A stretch of DNA of 64,000 bases from Melastoma dodecandrum (taxonomy: Eukaryota; Streptophyta; Magnoliopsida; Myrtales; Melastomataceae), in assembly GCA_029817715.1 (NCBI GenBank), contig JARUPY010000189.1, positions 3,720,001 to 3,784,000 of the forward strand, in the 5' to 3' direction. Below the pieces are notes generated by a model. That model searched no databases. It saw nothing but the letters and a program-made list of their open reading frames with translations, and had not been told where the DNA came from. Below, in pieces: positions 10,783 through 20,861 of this stretch (position 1 is the first letter of the stretch; each line of letters starts with the position of its first letter). The position numbers and the translations under genes are program-made.

Positions 10783-12888
10783 GATGAAACTCCATAAAAT
10801 GAAATACGAGAAGATCAATCATGAACGTCAAACCAACCACCATCAATTCACAATTATGGCACAGATTATCAACAATAGACTCATCACCCGTAGGTAACAT
10901 TATCCTCATATACCTCTAAACTCTATCAACCGGCCGACCATATTTTTCCACACATCCACACGAATATAAATAAATGTGTGCCACCCGTATCGAACAATGC
11001 ATGCATCAGAACACCTCGAATTCGAACCGTACCTGAAATCACTCCACGAGATGCGGTCGCATCCGCCTCAGTGGCAACATTCAGCCTTCCTGATTTCGAA
11101 CGTCCACTCATGGATCCCCTTGACATCGACACAATAGGCGCATGTCTTATGCTTCCACTCGGCCTCGGTGCGCTTGATCCCGCCATACTAGCTCGCATCG
11201 ATCATGCCCCTTAAGGGCAATTCTTTCTTATATGATCAGGTCGCCCGCACCGGTAAAACACTATCTTATTTGTCGCACATACAAACCCAAACTGGTGTTT
11301 GTGCATCAGTGACAATGGGGCAGTCCTTCGGACTGAGATCATTGACTATCTCCGAGGAATAAGGTTGTTGCCATTGTAGGAGCACGAGAAGGACGTGCCA
11401 CAAATGATCACAGCTTGAAAAAGAACTCCCCGGCCTAAATTTCTTTTGAATGGGCAGCCCGCTCCCTTTCATCCTCTTGGAACTCTCCGCTTCTCCAGTA
11501 GCTTTTGCCGCAATCAATGCCTTCTCCGTATTTTGTGCTCGACGATAAATTTCCTCACAAGATGTGAGCATAAGTGGGCTTCTTGTAATCTGATCTCCAT
11601 ATCTAAGCCCAACTCAAACATCCACGCCTTGCTCTCCGCATCCATAGTCAGCCCATAGCGAGACAACACGACAAACTTTCCTTCACACTCATCTACCGTC
11701 ATCTTCCTTGCTTCAAGTTAGAGAACTCAAGTGCCTTATCTTCGCGACAAGAGAAGGAAAAGTACTTCCCAAGAAGGCTTTCTTGAACACCGTCCACACA
11801 TCTACGGTGTAGATGACTCTGACGCTATCCTTACTCGCTTTTCATCACGCTTCCGCACCTCTTTAAAGAGAATATTCAACCATAAGCAACTTCTCATCGA
11901 GAATACATCCAAGAACATTGAAAATCCTCTCAAGTTTGCTCACAAACTCTTTCGCTACTTTTGGCCCTTCATCCCCCTTGAACTTTGGCGGTTCAAGTTT
12001 TTGAAATTGTCTAATAAGTGTGACCTTTCATTTTCGCGGAATCTCTACATATCTTTCCGTGGACACACGAAGATTAGTCGTGCTCAACCCCAATCTTGTA
12101 CTTTCCTCGGCCATGTCACTGTTAAACAACAACAATTGATTCTTGTGGTCAACCCCAATCTTTACTCGTAAGAACAATATATTCATTACATACTCAAAAG
12201 CACGGCTATCAGAATAAGAATCCATCCGTGACACAGAATTTCAGCAACAATAAAACACCTTTCGATGTTCAAAGCATCTCGTTTACATGCGTTCAACATA
12301 ATCATGACTCCATTGTATAACACCACAAAGTACACATAAATTTCAACCATTTTACACATCATACTTGTCCAATCCGTCCCTCATGGAGAAAATATTAGGA
12401 AGCCTCACCTCAGGACAACCATAACATAGATTAATTTAGCCACAACACAAGCAGCCACACGCGCCTTTTACAATGCAAAATCAGCTGTCATAATTCATAC
12501 ACCTCGAACATATCCAAGGCTGCTCAAATTCAGCAACAAACAAACACATTTATGGCAGCCACAACTCACCTTTATCACATCCATATGTAATGCATCACAT
12601 CGTGTCCTTAGTACGCATTTCCATCAAAAAATTTCCCGGCCCTTCCGGCCCTGGCGTCGGTGATTCGTCCAATTCCTTCCCAAATCCATTTCTTAATGTC
12701 CACAAGTAATTAAAAAAAATAAACTGAATTTCGGGTCACACTTTTTACACAAAACATTAAGCTAAACACTCACAATAGACTTTTGGGAACCTCATTCGCA
12801 TGCATATGCATCTAACCCTATGTTCGGACAAAAAACCAACCCGCTTTCCTTCGAAAGCACATCCATATCACTTCGAGCTTAACCCAAG
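10783..12888 (-). pseudogene. Tekay/Del-type gag and first part of protease (5' half of split element)
   Basis: Reading leftward from 12130, gag blocks appear in order. They are PPKFKGDEGPKVAKEFV near 12000, a capsid block (LSRYGLTMDAESKAWMFELG, 11690-11630), YRRAQNTEKALIA (about 11550) and a knuckle FYRCGRPDHIRKNCP (11266-11213) whose first Cys is replaced. Protease follows with ALFDTGGTHLFIF at about 11005-10965 and, after a shift, VDNLCHNCEL (about 10870) up to FMEF at 10787. The protease then stops at CATC (10786-10783). Frameshifts occur at about 12030, 11700, 11270 and 10930. The missing protease end is found at 17682 on the other strand. Confidence 0.8.
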
Positions 12889-12901
12889 CTGTGATAGCAA
12901 A
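12888..12901 (-). other. Primer binding site next to LTR A
   Basis: On the - strand the base run directly after the LTR end is TTTGCTATCACAGC. It differs at two positions from the TGGTATCAGAGC complement of plant initiator-Met tRNA that primes most plant LTR elements. Its position immediately inside the LTR fixes the LTR boundary and the element's direction. Confidence 0.6.
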
Positions 12902-15202
12902 TGAAAGGACCTACAGTTTCCTAAAATAAAACTTATCAACTATTTAATTGAAAAGCATTATTCGATTCGGTTATAATTGAGTAATAAAATTTATACAACG
13001 GAAGCTCACTACCCAACATGAACATAAGCATGCGTTAGATCACTTCTATGACCTGTAAAAACACATAGTAATGTAATAAAATTTCTAAGTACGGCATCTC
13101 AAACACACACATCCAATCGCCCGTGACATTCCTTAACATATATCAAAACTAAGGCATCCTCTCAAAATTCTGACATATATCGTTGCGTCAAAACTAAGAC
13201 ATCCTCTCAAAATTCTGACATACATCGTTGCATTTCAACTCTTTCAAGAATCGCAACTAAGTTATTTCCGACGGCATCCGAGAATGTCACATTGTCAGCG
13301 TGTGTACGCCCCATGTACACCTCATGCTCAATATATTTTCCGCCACACAACACGCCGCTATCACGGATCAACCCATCCGAGTGCGCACGGCCACATAACT
13401 CACCCTTCGTGCCTTAGTTTAGGGCATTCTTTCCGCCAATCTTTAACACCCAACTAGCCTTATCAAAACTCCATTCCGAGGGTGGATTTCTTGCACCCAA
13501 AACCTTCTCATTTCCGTCTCATAAGGCAGCCCATGGGCGTGTCAAACGTTTCGTCATAACTTCCATTCCGCCAAAATACGTGGGTCGTTTGATCACTTTC
13601 ATTTATCCGTGCTTCCTGAACATTACAAACCCTCATCTTACGGAGGAGTATCAATTCTGAACCAGGTAAGTATGGCGATAACCGTTCCCCTTTTCAGCCC
13701 ACATTTGTCAAATTATATTACTCAACGTGCACAAATCCGCAACGTCATAACATACAACATTATTGGTGTTCGTTCTTACCTGTAACCATCCCATTCGTAG
13801 CACAAACCTTTCCATTTCATTAGTCCGACAGACCAGTTTGTCCATCTCTATTTACTCTATCATCGGGTTTCAATTATGTGCCAAGGTGAATGCTTCGAAT
13901 GGGCAGCCACATACGTGCATGAACCATGTAAAACATCCATTTTCCAGCCCAACTCACTCATACACACTGGAACATTCGTTCCCGAACAGCTCATATTCAC
14001 CATGAACATGCATTCATAGGTCAACACAACCGCAACCTCATGCATACGAATGAGTTCCAACGTGGTCAGCCCCTACACGATTGGCATCCAACACACACGT
14101 ACAATCGCGTACCTCCAGCTACCCACATGTGGTGATACTCCACCCATCCGTCACATAACCGAGGGTCCGGGTTGCCATCCCCAATGATCCCAAGGGTCCG
14201 GCCAGCCTCTTTTCCTCATCATACATCATGCTCACAACAAGCAAAACTCAAGTCTAAAGAGTTTTATGGCATTTTCGTAAGAAGAGAAACGAAGGGGAAT
14301 GAGTACTGTACTTTTCGTCTCGTCCGGGGCAAAAATGCTTAAACTCTTTCTTGCTTCGGACTATCTCTCCATGAAAGGGCCTTTTCACGCTCTTCCTTGA
14401 TGGTGGTCCTTCCGTTTCAGTTCTTTCTCCTGTCGCCGAACTAGCCCACACTTCCTTTCTCTTCTTCTACCTATTTTTCTTTTTTTCCTTCTTCTTCTTC
14501 CTCTTCTCCTTGTGGACGTACACCAACCCCTTCTCCCACATTTTCAAGCTCTAATTAGTGTCCCAAAATAATAACAAGAGGGCCCCACCATTCCTTGGGT
14601 CCCGATTAAAACTAATTAATCATGCTTAGCTAGTGTTAATTAATCCCACTTAATTAATTGTAATTAATCCAACCCCTTAACAAAAATTTTGTCTTATTTA
14701 CCCAATTTGTTCGTACTTCTAACTAGTAGGAATTGCAGGAAATTTCAACCATGAATCCGTACAAAAATGGGCTGTCCGCGAGTGACATTGAATATTTGGG
14801 CAACTGTATTTGCGCTTTTACTACCCATTCTTCGCTCCGCATTATTCACATTTTATTCACCTTTGGGGCTAAAATTGTCTTTACATTTTCTATCATAACC
14901 AATTTGGTTCTCAATTTCAAAGCTAAATATATTTTAACCGCAACAACCCCATGTTTATCGTCATAACAATGAAAATATCAACCCGCCATTCACAAGAATA
15001 CTGCCAAGCGTTACCCCCTTACTGAGAAGGCTGTCCATATTGCTCATGGAAGTGTCCTTGGACAATGGACAACATCTGTAAGCATCTTTCGCATCCCAGA
15101 ATCGCTATTACAATCTCGTAAATTTTTCCTTCTTATTACACATTCCTCCCGTATATACAATCCCATTTACATTAATAAACTAGAAAAATATGGGTTATTA
15201 CA
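12902..15202 (-). mobile_element. LTR A, 2.3-kb LTR of a Tekay/Del-type chromovirus (5' LTR)
   Basis: On the - strand the LTR starts TGTAATAACCCATATTT at 15202 and ends GTAGGTCCTTTCA at 12902, giving TG..CA ends and a length of about 2301 bp. It aligns along its whole length with 20862-23273 on the + strand (start TGTAAGAACCCATATTT, end GTAAGTCCTTTC), with identity of roughly four bases in five by eye. Long LTRs of this size are typical of the Tekay/Del chromovirus lineage. The primer site and gag lie beyond the 12902 end, so this is the 5' LTR of a - strand half element. Confidence 0.85.
13143..13232 (-). repeat. Two-copy 45-bp tandem duplication inside LTR A
   Basis: A unit beginning TCAAAACTAAGGCATCC and ending ATATATCGTTGCG is repeated once (13143 and 13188) with few differences. 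The equivalent part of LTR B (22930-23040) carries only one copy, so the duplication arose after the two LTRs separated. Confidence 0.7.
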
Positions 15203-17681
15203 GGTCCCCAAAGCGTCAAACCTACCTTGGGGTTTGCAGGGCTTTCATCGTCGAAGAGGTAGTCTTTGCGTTCATTTTCCGTGTGTGTGCCTGAAGGGTG
15301 ATATCAAGATCTTTTTATTGTTTTATGGTCTCTTTATATAAGAATCGATCATGCATTTTTATTATTACTTTGGAAGGGTCTATCAATCAAATTTCTTTAT
15401 TTCTTTGTATAACGTTTCCTTTTATTACACTATTCTTCTTTTTTTCAATTTGATTGTTAAGATATATTGGGATTCGATTGAATAATATAAAATTTATGGT
15501 ATTACGTTTCCCTCCCATTGTGAGGGAATCTGAAGATGATTTTCGCGCAAAATGAATGCCCCAAATTATGGATTTAGGGTATTCTTGATAGACTTGTACC
15601 ATGAGATTCCTCTAGGAAATGACAATAATACAAGAAACCATGGGAAGTACGGAGTAATCAAACATGTGTGATTATGACATTCATGCCTGGATTTGCTTTG
15701 ATGAAGGTTACTAATATTGCTTATGAGCGGGACCTGAAAAAGGGATTTTGACTTTTTTTTCATGGCTCATTCTTTTTGTAGAATGTGTCACAGTTGGATT
15801 CTAGAGTTCCCTTGACTTGGATGCTCATGTACCGGTCGAAGGAATCGTAATCTAGTTGTAACGTGGCTTTACTATAAGGCTCTTTAATCGAGGTTCTAAT
15901 TTCTTCATTTTTTCTAAACAAGTCTAAGGACCTCGTCAGAAGTCGATGGACAACATAAGTTCCAACGGTCGAGTGAATTCTCCATCTTTCAGATAGCAAG
16001 CCGGTCAAAGGATTATGTTGGGAATGGACGACTGATTTAGTGGTGACTGTCAACGAGCACCTTGGGGTTGTTTTTCTAGTGACTGTCAATGATCCGTTTC
16101 GGGGAGAAGCAGTAATTTACCTCTTACAACCGCAAGTTGGTTATGGTATTGTACTTTGTTATTTTGTTTTTATTTCGCGCTTTGTTTTTTACCCGTGTGC
16201 TGACTTTGCTTTTCGTTCATTGATTTGTAGGGCTTTGTCCATTTGTTTTCTTGTTGATTTTGTTGATTATGCTTTGGACTCCTTGAGGATTTGTATTTCT
16301 TGTGAAATTGTTTGAAGACGCTTTGTCCTTGGGAGGGACTCAAGTGGTGTGTCTATCCATTGATAGTGCTTATTCACTTGAACCTTGAGGAAGTGTTGCC
16401 TCTGTGGTCCGAAGATCTCATTTTACCTCAATGTGAGGCGGTCCTTAGACATAGAGGGAGTAGTATATGTGAAAACTTCGACTTTGGTTCGGAATGGCTA
16501 ACAATGGTCAATGTTATGTGTTAAGGATAGAGAATAAATGTTCGATCTCATCCTGGTCTGAGCATATTTTGTTGAGAGATTCTTTGCCCCCCGGACCTTG
16601 TGTGGACAAACTCTCATAATGTTTATAATCTCTCTAGGGCTAGTATTCTGAAATGGTATTTTCTTCTTTGTTTCACGTCCAGAAGAGCTTTAATAATGGG
16701 AAAGATGTGAATTGTATGCAAATGGGCATGCAAATGCTTACGAGATAAATACCTCTGTAGACGAGTTCACATTCGTGTGCGAACTACGTGAGGGAAGTGC
16801 TTATACATCCATGCCCCAGGTCATGTTCTTTGAGATTTAGGCTTCAAGCATCCTCCATCCGAACGGTGAGGATGCTCATGTACCTACAAATTGTTAGTAA
16901 ACGGGATTGAAGTTAGCTAATGTACTTCGACTCTTGTTTGATCAAATAATGATAAGTCAATTTTTCGCTAAGGAAGTGAGTTTTAAATGTCCATTTTGAT
17001 TGCGTTATGGAAGAATATGGTTGCATATCTTATCCCTAGAGAGTGCGGTATAATAATAAAACGAGAAATGGAAAACACTGCTCTGACTAGGGAATGATAA
17101 GATAATAATGTCAATGAGATTCCCTTTCTTTGTGGTCGTCCTTGGTGACAACAAATGCAACTCTGAATATTTGCTTCAAAATTTTTCACCTGACATGTAG
17201 GATGTTTATGTACTTACATTTGTGAAAGGATGGTATACAAGTGAGCTCATGTAACTTGTTTCGAAGTAAAAAGTACTAAAATATAATACTTCAGTTCATG
17301 TATATTCGTCATTGCGTCTTTGTCCGATGGAAATGGAGACCTGATGAAATGGTTTTGTTGCCTTGTGTCTGTTGTTTGAGGGTGCTCACATTTACCTATC
17401 AAACAGATGACGAGTAAACAAGTGGTTTCGTTTGTAAGAAAGGTGAAGTAGAGTGTTTAGTACTTCCCTTCTATATGATCTCGTCATTGCATCTTCATCC
17501 GTAAAAATAGAAGGGACGAAATGCTACTTTGGCCTTATGTATATTGTATAAGGTTACTCATGTACCTTTCAAATAGATGGTAAGAAAACATGTGAGTTCG
17601 TGTGACTTGTTAACTTTAGAATAGAAAAGAAATTAGCTCATGTAATTTCGTTTATAAGAAACACAAAGTAGAGTTTTGGTA
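15203..17681. repeat. Spacer between the two element halves, with repeat family R on its right
   Basis: No host gene is visible. From about 15800, and clearly from 16850, words of repeat family R recur: GATGCTCATGTACC at about 15818 and 16871, GATGTTTATGTACTTAC at 17199, GTGCTCACATTTACC at 17382 and GTTACTCATGTACC at 17552. The block ends at 17681, exactly where the missing end of the Tekay protease begins. Short frames at 16040-16524 show no domain. Sequence next to LTR A (15203-15310) is the probable original left flank of the element. Confidence 0.55.
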
Positions 17682-18772
17682 CATCTTGGGCATGGATTGG
17701 TTGGCTTCGAGCCATTCTCAAGTGGACTGTGAGAAGAAGCGCCTTTTGGTTGACGCAGTCGATGAAAAACCACGTGAGTGTAGGCCAACTTTTGATGGTT
17801 TCAGCGATGCGGATGCAACATCTATTGTGGACAGGACATGAAATGTTTCTTGCTACGGTGCTGAAGAAAGGGGTTGAGTTATCGGTATTGGAGCGAAGAA
17901 ATGTTTCTTGCTACGGTGCTGAAGAAATGTTTCTTGCGGACGTCTTCCCGGAAGAGTTACCGGGCTTGCCACTTAAACGAGATTCGGAGTTTGTGATCGA
18001 ACTTCTTCCCGAAACAGCTCATATCTCTCGTACTCCACACTGGATGAGCCTGGCCGAGCTTAAGGAGTTGAAGGCACAATTGTAAGAGCTTGTAGATAAG
18101 GGTTTTGTGCATCCTAGTTTAAGTCCATGGGGTACTCTTGTATTGTTTGTAAAGAAAAAGGTCGATACTATGAGATTATATATTGACTATCGTTTGTTGA
18201 ATCAAGGTACGATTAAATATTGCTATCCACTTTCCGGAATTGATGATTTATTTGATCAATTACATAGATCCGTTGTGTATTCGAAAATAAATATTCGGTC
18301 GGGGTATTATCAAATTGGAGTAAGGGGTGATGACATTTCGAATACCTCTTTTTGAACAAGATACGATCATTATGAATTTAGGGTGATGCCCTTTGGATTA
18401 ACAAACGCACCAGCCATATTCATGGCATTAATGAATCAAGTATTTCGATTGTACCTAGATCAGTTCATGGTGGTATTCATGGATGATATTCTTTTGTACT
18501 CAAAGGGTCGAGAAGAGCACAAGGAACACTTCACTATCGTCTTAAAGACACTGCGGAAGAATAAGTTATACGCCAAGTTAAGCAAGTGCAAATTTTTGCT
18601 TGAGAAAGTGTCATTCCTTAGGCATGTTATATCGGCTTCAGGTGTGGAGGTAGATCCATCCAAGTTTCAGAGGAACGAAGTTTCCGAAGAATTGGTCGCC
18701 ATCCAAGCTAAGCCTTTAAGAATTGGTCGCTATCGACAAATGTCTCAGAGGTGCGAAGTTTCCTTAGATTAG
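17682..18772 (+). pseudogene. Tekay/Del-type protease end and reverse transcriptase (3' half of split element)
   Basis: The half begins at CATCTTGGGCATGGATTGG, encoding the protease tail ILGMDWLA (about 17683-17706). RT blocks follow: FPEELPGLPLKRDSEFVIEL (about 17946), a stop at 18083, [31 protein letters not shown], a stop at 18353, then [19 protein letters not shown] (18386-18442). The catalytic FMDD lies at 18476-18487 and is intact. [20 protein letters not shown] follows. Near 17840-17940 a segment is duplicated (GAAATGTTTCTTGC at 17840, 17898 and 17924). RT ends in degraded sequence near 18690. Confidence 0.85.
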
Positions 18773-18774
18773 TC

Positions 18775-19300
18775 GGTTATAATAGGAGACACGTTGAGGG
18801 ATTCTCCAAGATTGTTGCCCCAATGACAAAATTGTTGAGGAAGGATACTCGGTTTGAATGGACGGATAAGTGAGAATAATGTTTTGAGGAACTAAAGAAC
18901 ATATTGATGAGTGCACCGATCTTAACCATACCTAGTGGACATGGTGGATTTGTTGTGTATTGTGTCCGCACAAGGCCTTGGGTGTGTGTTAATGCAACAT
19001 GGAAAAGTTGTGGCATATGGTTCTACACAATTAAGGAAACATGAAAAGAATTACTCGACACACGACTTGGAATTCGCGAAGGTGATATTTGCGCTAAAGC
19101 AATGGAAACACTACCTTTATGGGGAGAAATTTGAGGTATTTACGGATCAAAAGAACTCAAAATACCACTTTGCCCAACAAGACTTGAACATGAGGCAATG
19201 TAGATAGATGGAGCTCCTGAAAGATTATGATTGCACTACCTCATATCATTTGGGAAAATAGAATGTGGTGACAGATGCATTGAGTCGCAAGCATTGCGCT
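18775..19300 (+). pseudogene. Chromovirus RNase H remnant of split element
   Basis: In broken frames one reads [52 protein letters not shown] (in the frame at 18935-19207), [12 protein letters not shown] and [29 protein letters not shown] at 19266-19292 ends the domain. The run from connection to RNase H matches the gypsy family order. Stops at 18870, 18880 and 19206 and frame changes near 18950 inactivate it. The usual active-site Asp after VVYS is displaced by the frameshift. Confidence 0.8.
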
Positions 19301-19579
19301 CTCATGAGTTTAAGGGTGGAGAAAGCCCGTCTTGTGGAACAATTGAATGACTTGGACTTGAGCATGGAGGAACCGGACGTGAAGCAATGTGTGGCATGGG
19401 GACAAGTAGACCGCAAGTGTTTCGAAGAATACGGGAAGCTCATGCTCGAGATGAGTATTTGAACATCATTCAAAAGGGCCTGGAATTGAGTGTACTTCCA
19501 TTTTAAACTTACTCCCAATGGATTGCTAAGGTTTGGGAATTGAGTATGCATACTGGATGAGAAAGAGATGAAGAAGAGA

Positions 19580-20670
19580 TTGGTGGATGAAACCCATAAG
19601 AGCACTTATTGTATACATTCAGGCATCACGAAAGTAATATTAGTGGCTGAAGATGAAACGAGAGAATGTTAAGTATGTGAATCATTGTGCTACATGCCAA
19701 ATGGTAAATATAGGGCATCAAGGGCCGGGAGGGTTGCTTGAGCCGCTTCCGATGCCCGAATGAAAATGGGAAGACATAGTTATGGATTTTGTCACGAACT
19801 TACCTAAGGGTGGTTGGAACATTGACTCTGTATGGGTAGTGGTAGATAGACTTACGAAGTCGATCCACTTCATTCCCATACAAATCAATTGGTCGGTAGA
19901 AACATTGACGAAAATTTATATTTAGGAAGTCGTGATATACCACGGAGTACCACATACCATCACGTCTGACCGTGACCCAAGTTTCACAGCGAGGTTATGG
20001 AAGAGCCTTAAAGAGGCCGTGGATACGGAACTCGAAATGAGTACGGCATTACACCCCCAAACAGATGGTCAAACGGAGCGTACGATACAAACCTTCGAGG
20101 ATATGCTCCGAGTTTATGCACTTGAATGGACGGGTAGTTTGGTTGACCACTTACCCTTTGTGGAGTTCACGAACAATAATAGCTACCACGCTAGTATTGG
20201 TATGGCGCCTTTCGAAGCCTTTTACGGGAGGAATTGTAGATTGCTGATGTATTGGAATGAGCCCCGGGAAAGGGTCTTTGACAGACCTGAGATAATAAAT
20301 GAGACAACATATGTGATCACTGTAGTAAGGGCGAGTATGATGACTATTCAAAGTCTGCAAAAGAGTTATGCGGACCGACGACGAAGACCCTTGGAGTTTG
20401 ACGTGGGTGAAGAAGTATTTCTCAAGCTATCCTTGATGAAGTCAATGTTTCGAGTGGGTAAAGCGCATAAATTGAGTCTAAGGTATATCGGACCATATCA
20501 AGACATCACGGAACGCATAGGGAAAGTGGCATGGGTAGTAGCTATACCTCCGAAGTTGTCCTATTGTTATGATGTATTTCACATATCCATGTTAAGGATG
20601 CGTGAACTGAATTCGGAGGAAAGGATGGAGACCACGACTGTGAATATAAATGAGGACATGAGCGTCACGG
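19580..20670 (+). pseudogene. Chromovirus integrase remnant of split element
   Basis: The zinc-binding N-terminus (VKYVNHCATCQMVN, about 19668) is followed by the catalytic core. The first Asp lies in IVMDFVTNLP (about 19777-19806), the second in TSDRDPSF (about 19962-19985) and the Glu in QTDGQTERTIQTF (about 20060-20097). A stop at 19923 splits the core, after which 265 codons are open (19932-20729). This frame includes FVEFTNNNSYHASIGMAPFE and the C-terminal LSLRYIGPYQ block. All three D,D,E positions are still encoded, so this integrase is only lightly damaged. Confidence 0.85.
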
Positions 20671-20671
20671 T

Positions 20672-20850
20672 AGAACCGGTGCAAATAATCAGGCGGAAAG
20701 AACGGACCACTCATGGAAAGAAGACATGATTCGTACGAGTGCTCTGGAGAGGAGTCTGGGTTGAAAAGCAAAAATGGGAGCCTGGTGAACGTATGAAGGT
20801 GACATCCCCACCTTTTCGAATAAAGAATTTCGGGGATGAAATGTCCTTAA
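20672..20850 (+). pseudogene. Integrase chromodomain, one premature stop
   Basis: After the integrase C-terminus the frame reads EPVQIIRRKERTTHGKKT, then TGA at 20728-20730. In the same frame it continues FVRVLWRGVWVEKQKWEPGE. This is the typical chromodomain placed at the end of integrase in chromoviruses, where it is thought to direct insertion to marked chromatin. The tryptophans of VLW and KWEP are retained. A single stop codon is the only visible defect. Confidence 0.75.
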
Positions 20851-20861
20851 TGGGGCGAGAA
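20851..20861 (+). other. Polypurine tract before LTR B
   Basis: TGGGGCGAGAA lies immediately upstream of the LTR start TGTAAGAACC at 20862. A G/A-rich tract abutting the 3' LTR is the plus-strand primer of LTR elements. It supports the LTR boundary and + orientation. Confidence 0.65.

Noticed and set aside
11731..12171. 146-codon + strand frame
   Set aside because: It is the shadow of gag, which reads on the - strand here with recognisable family blocks.
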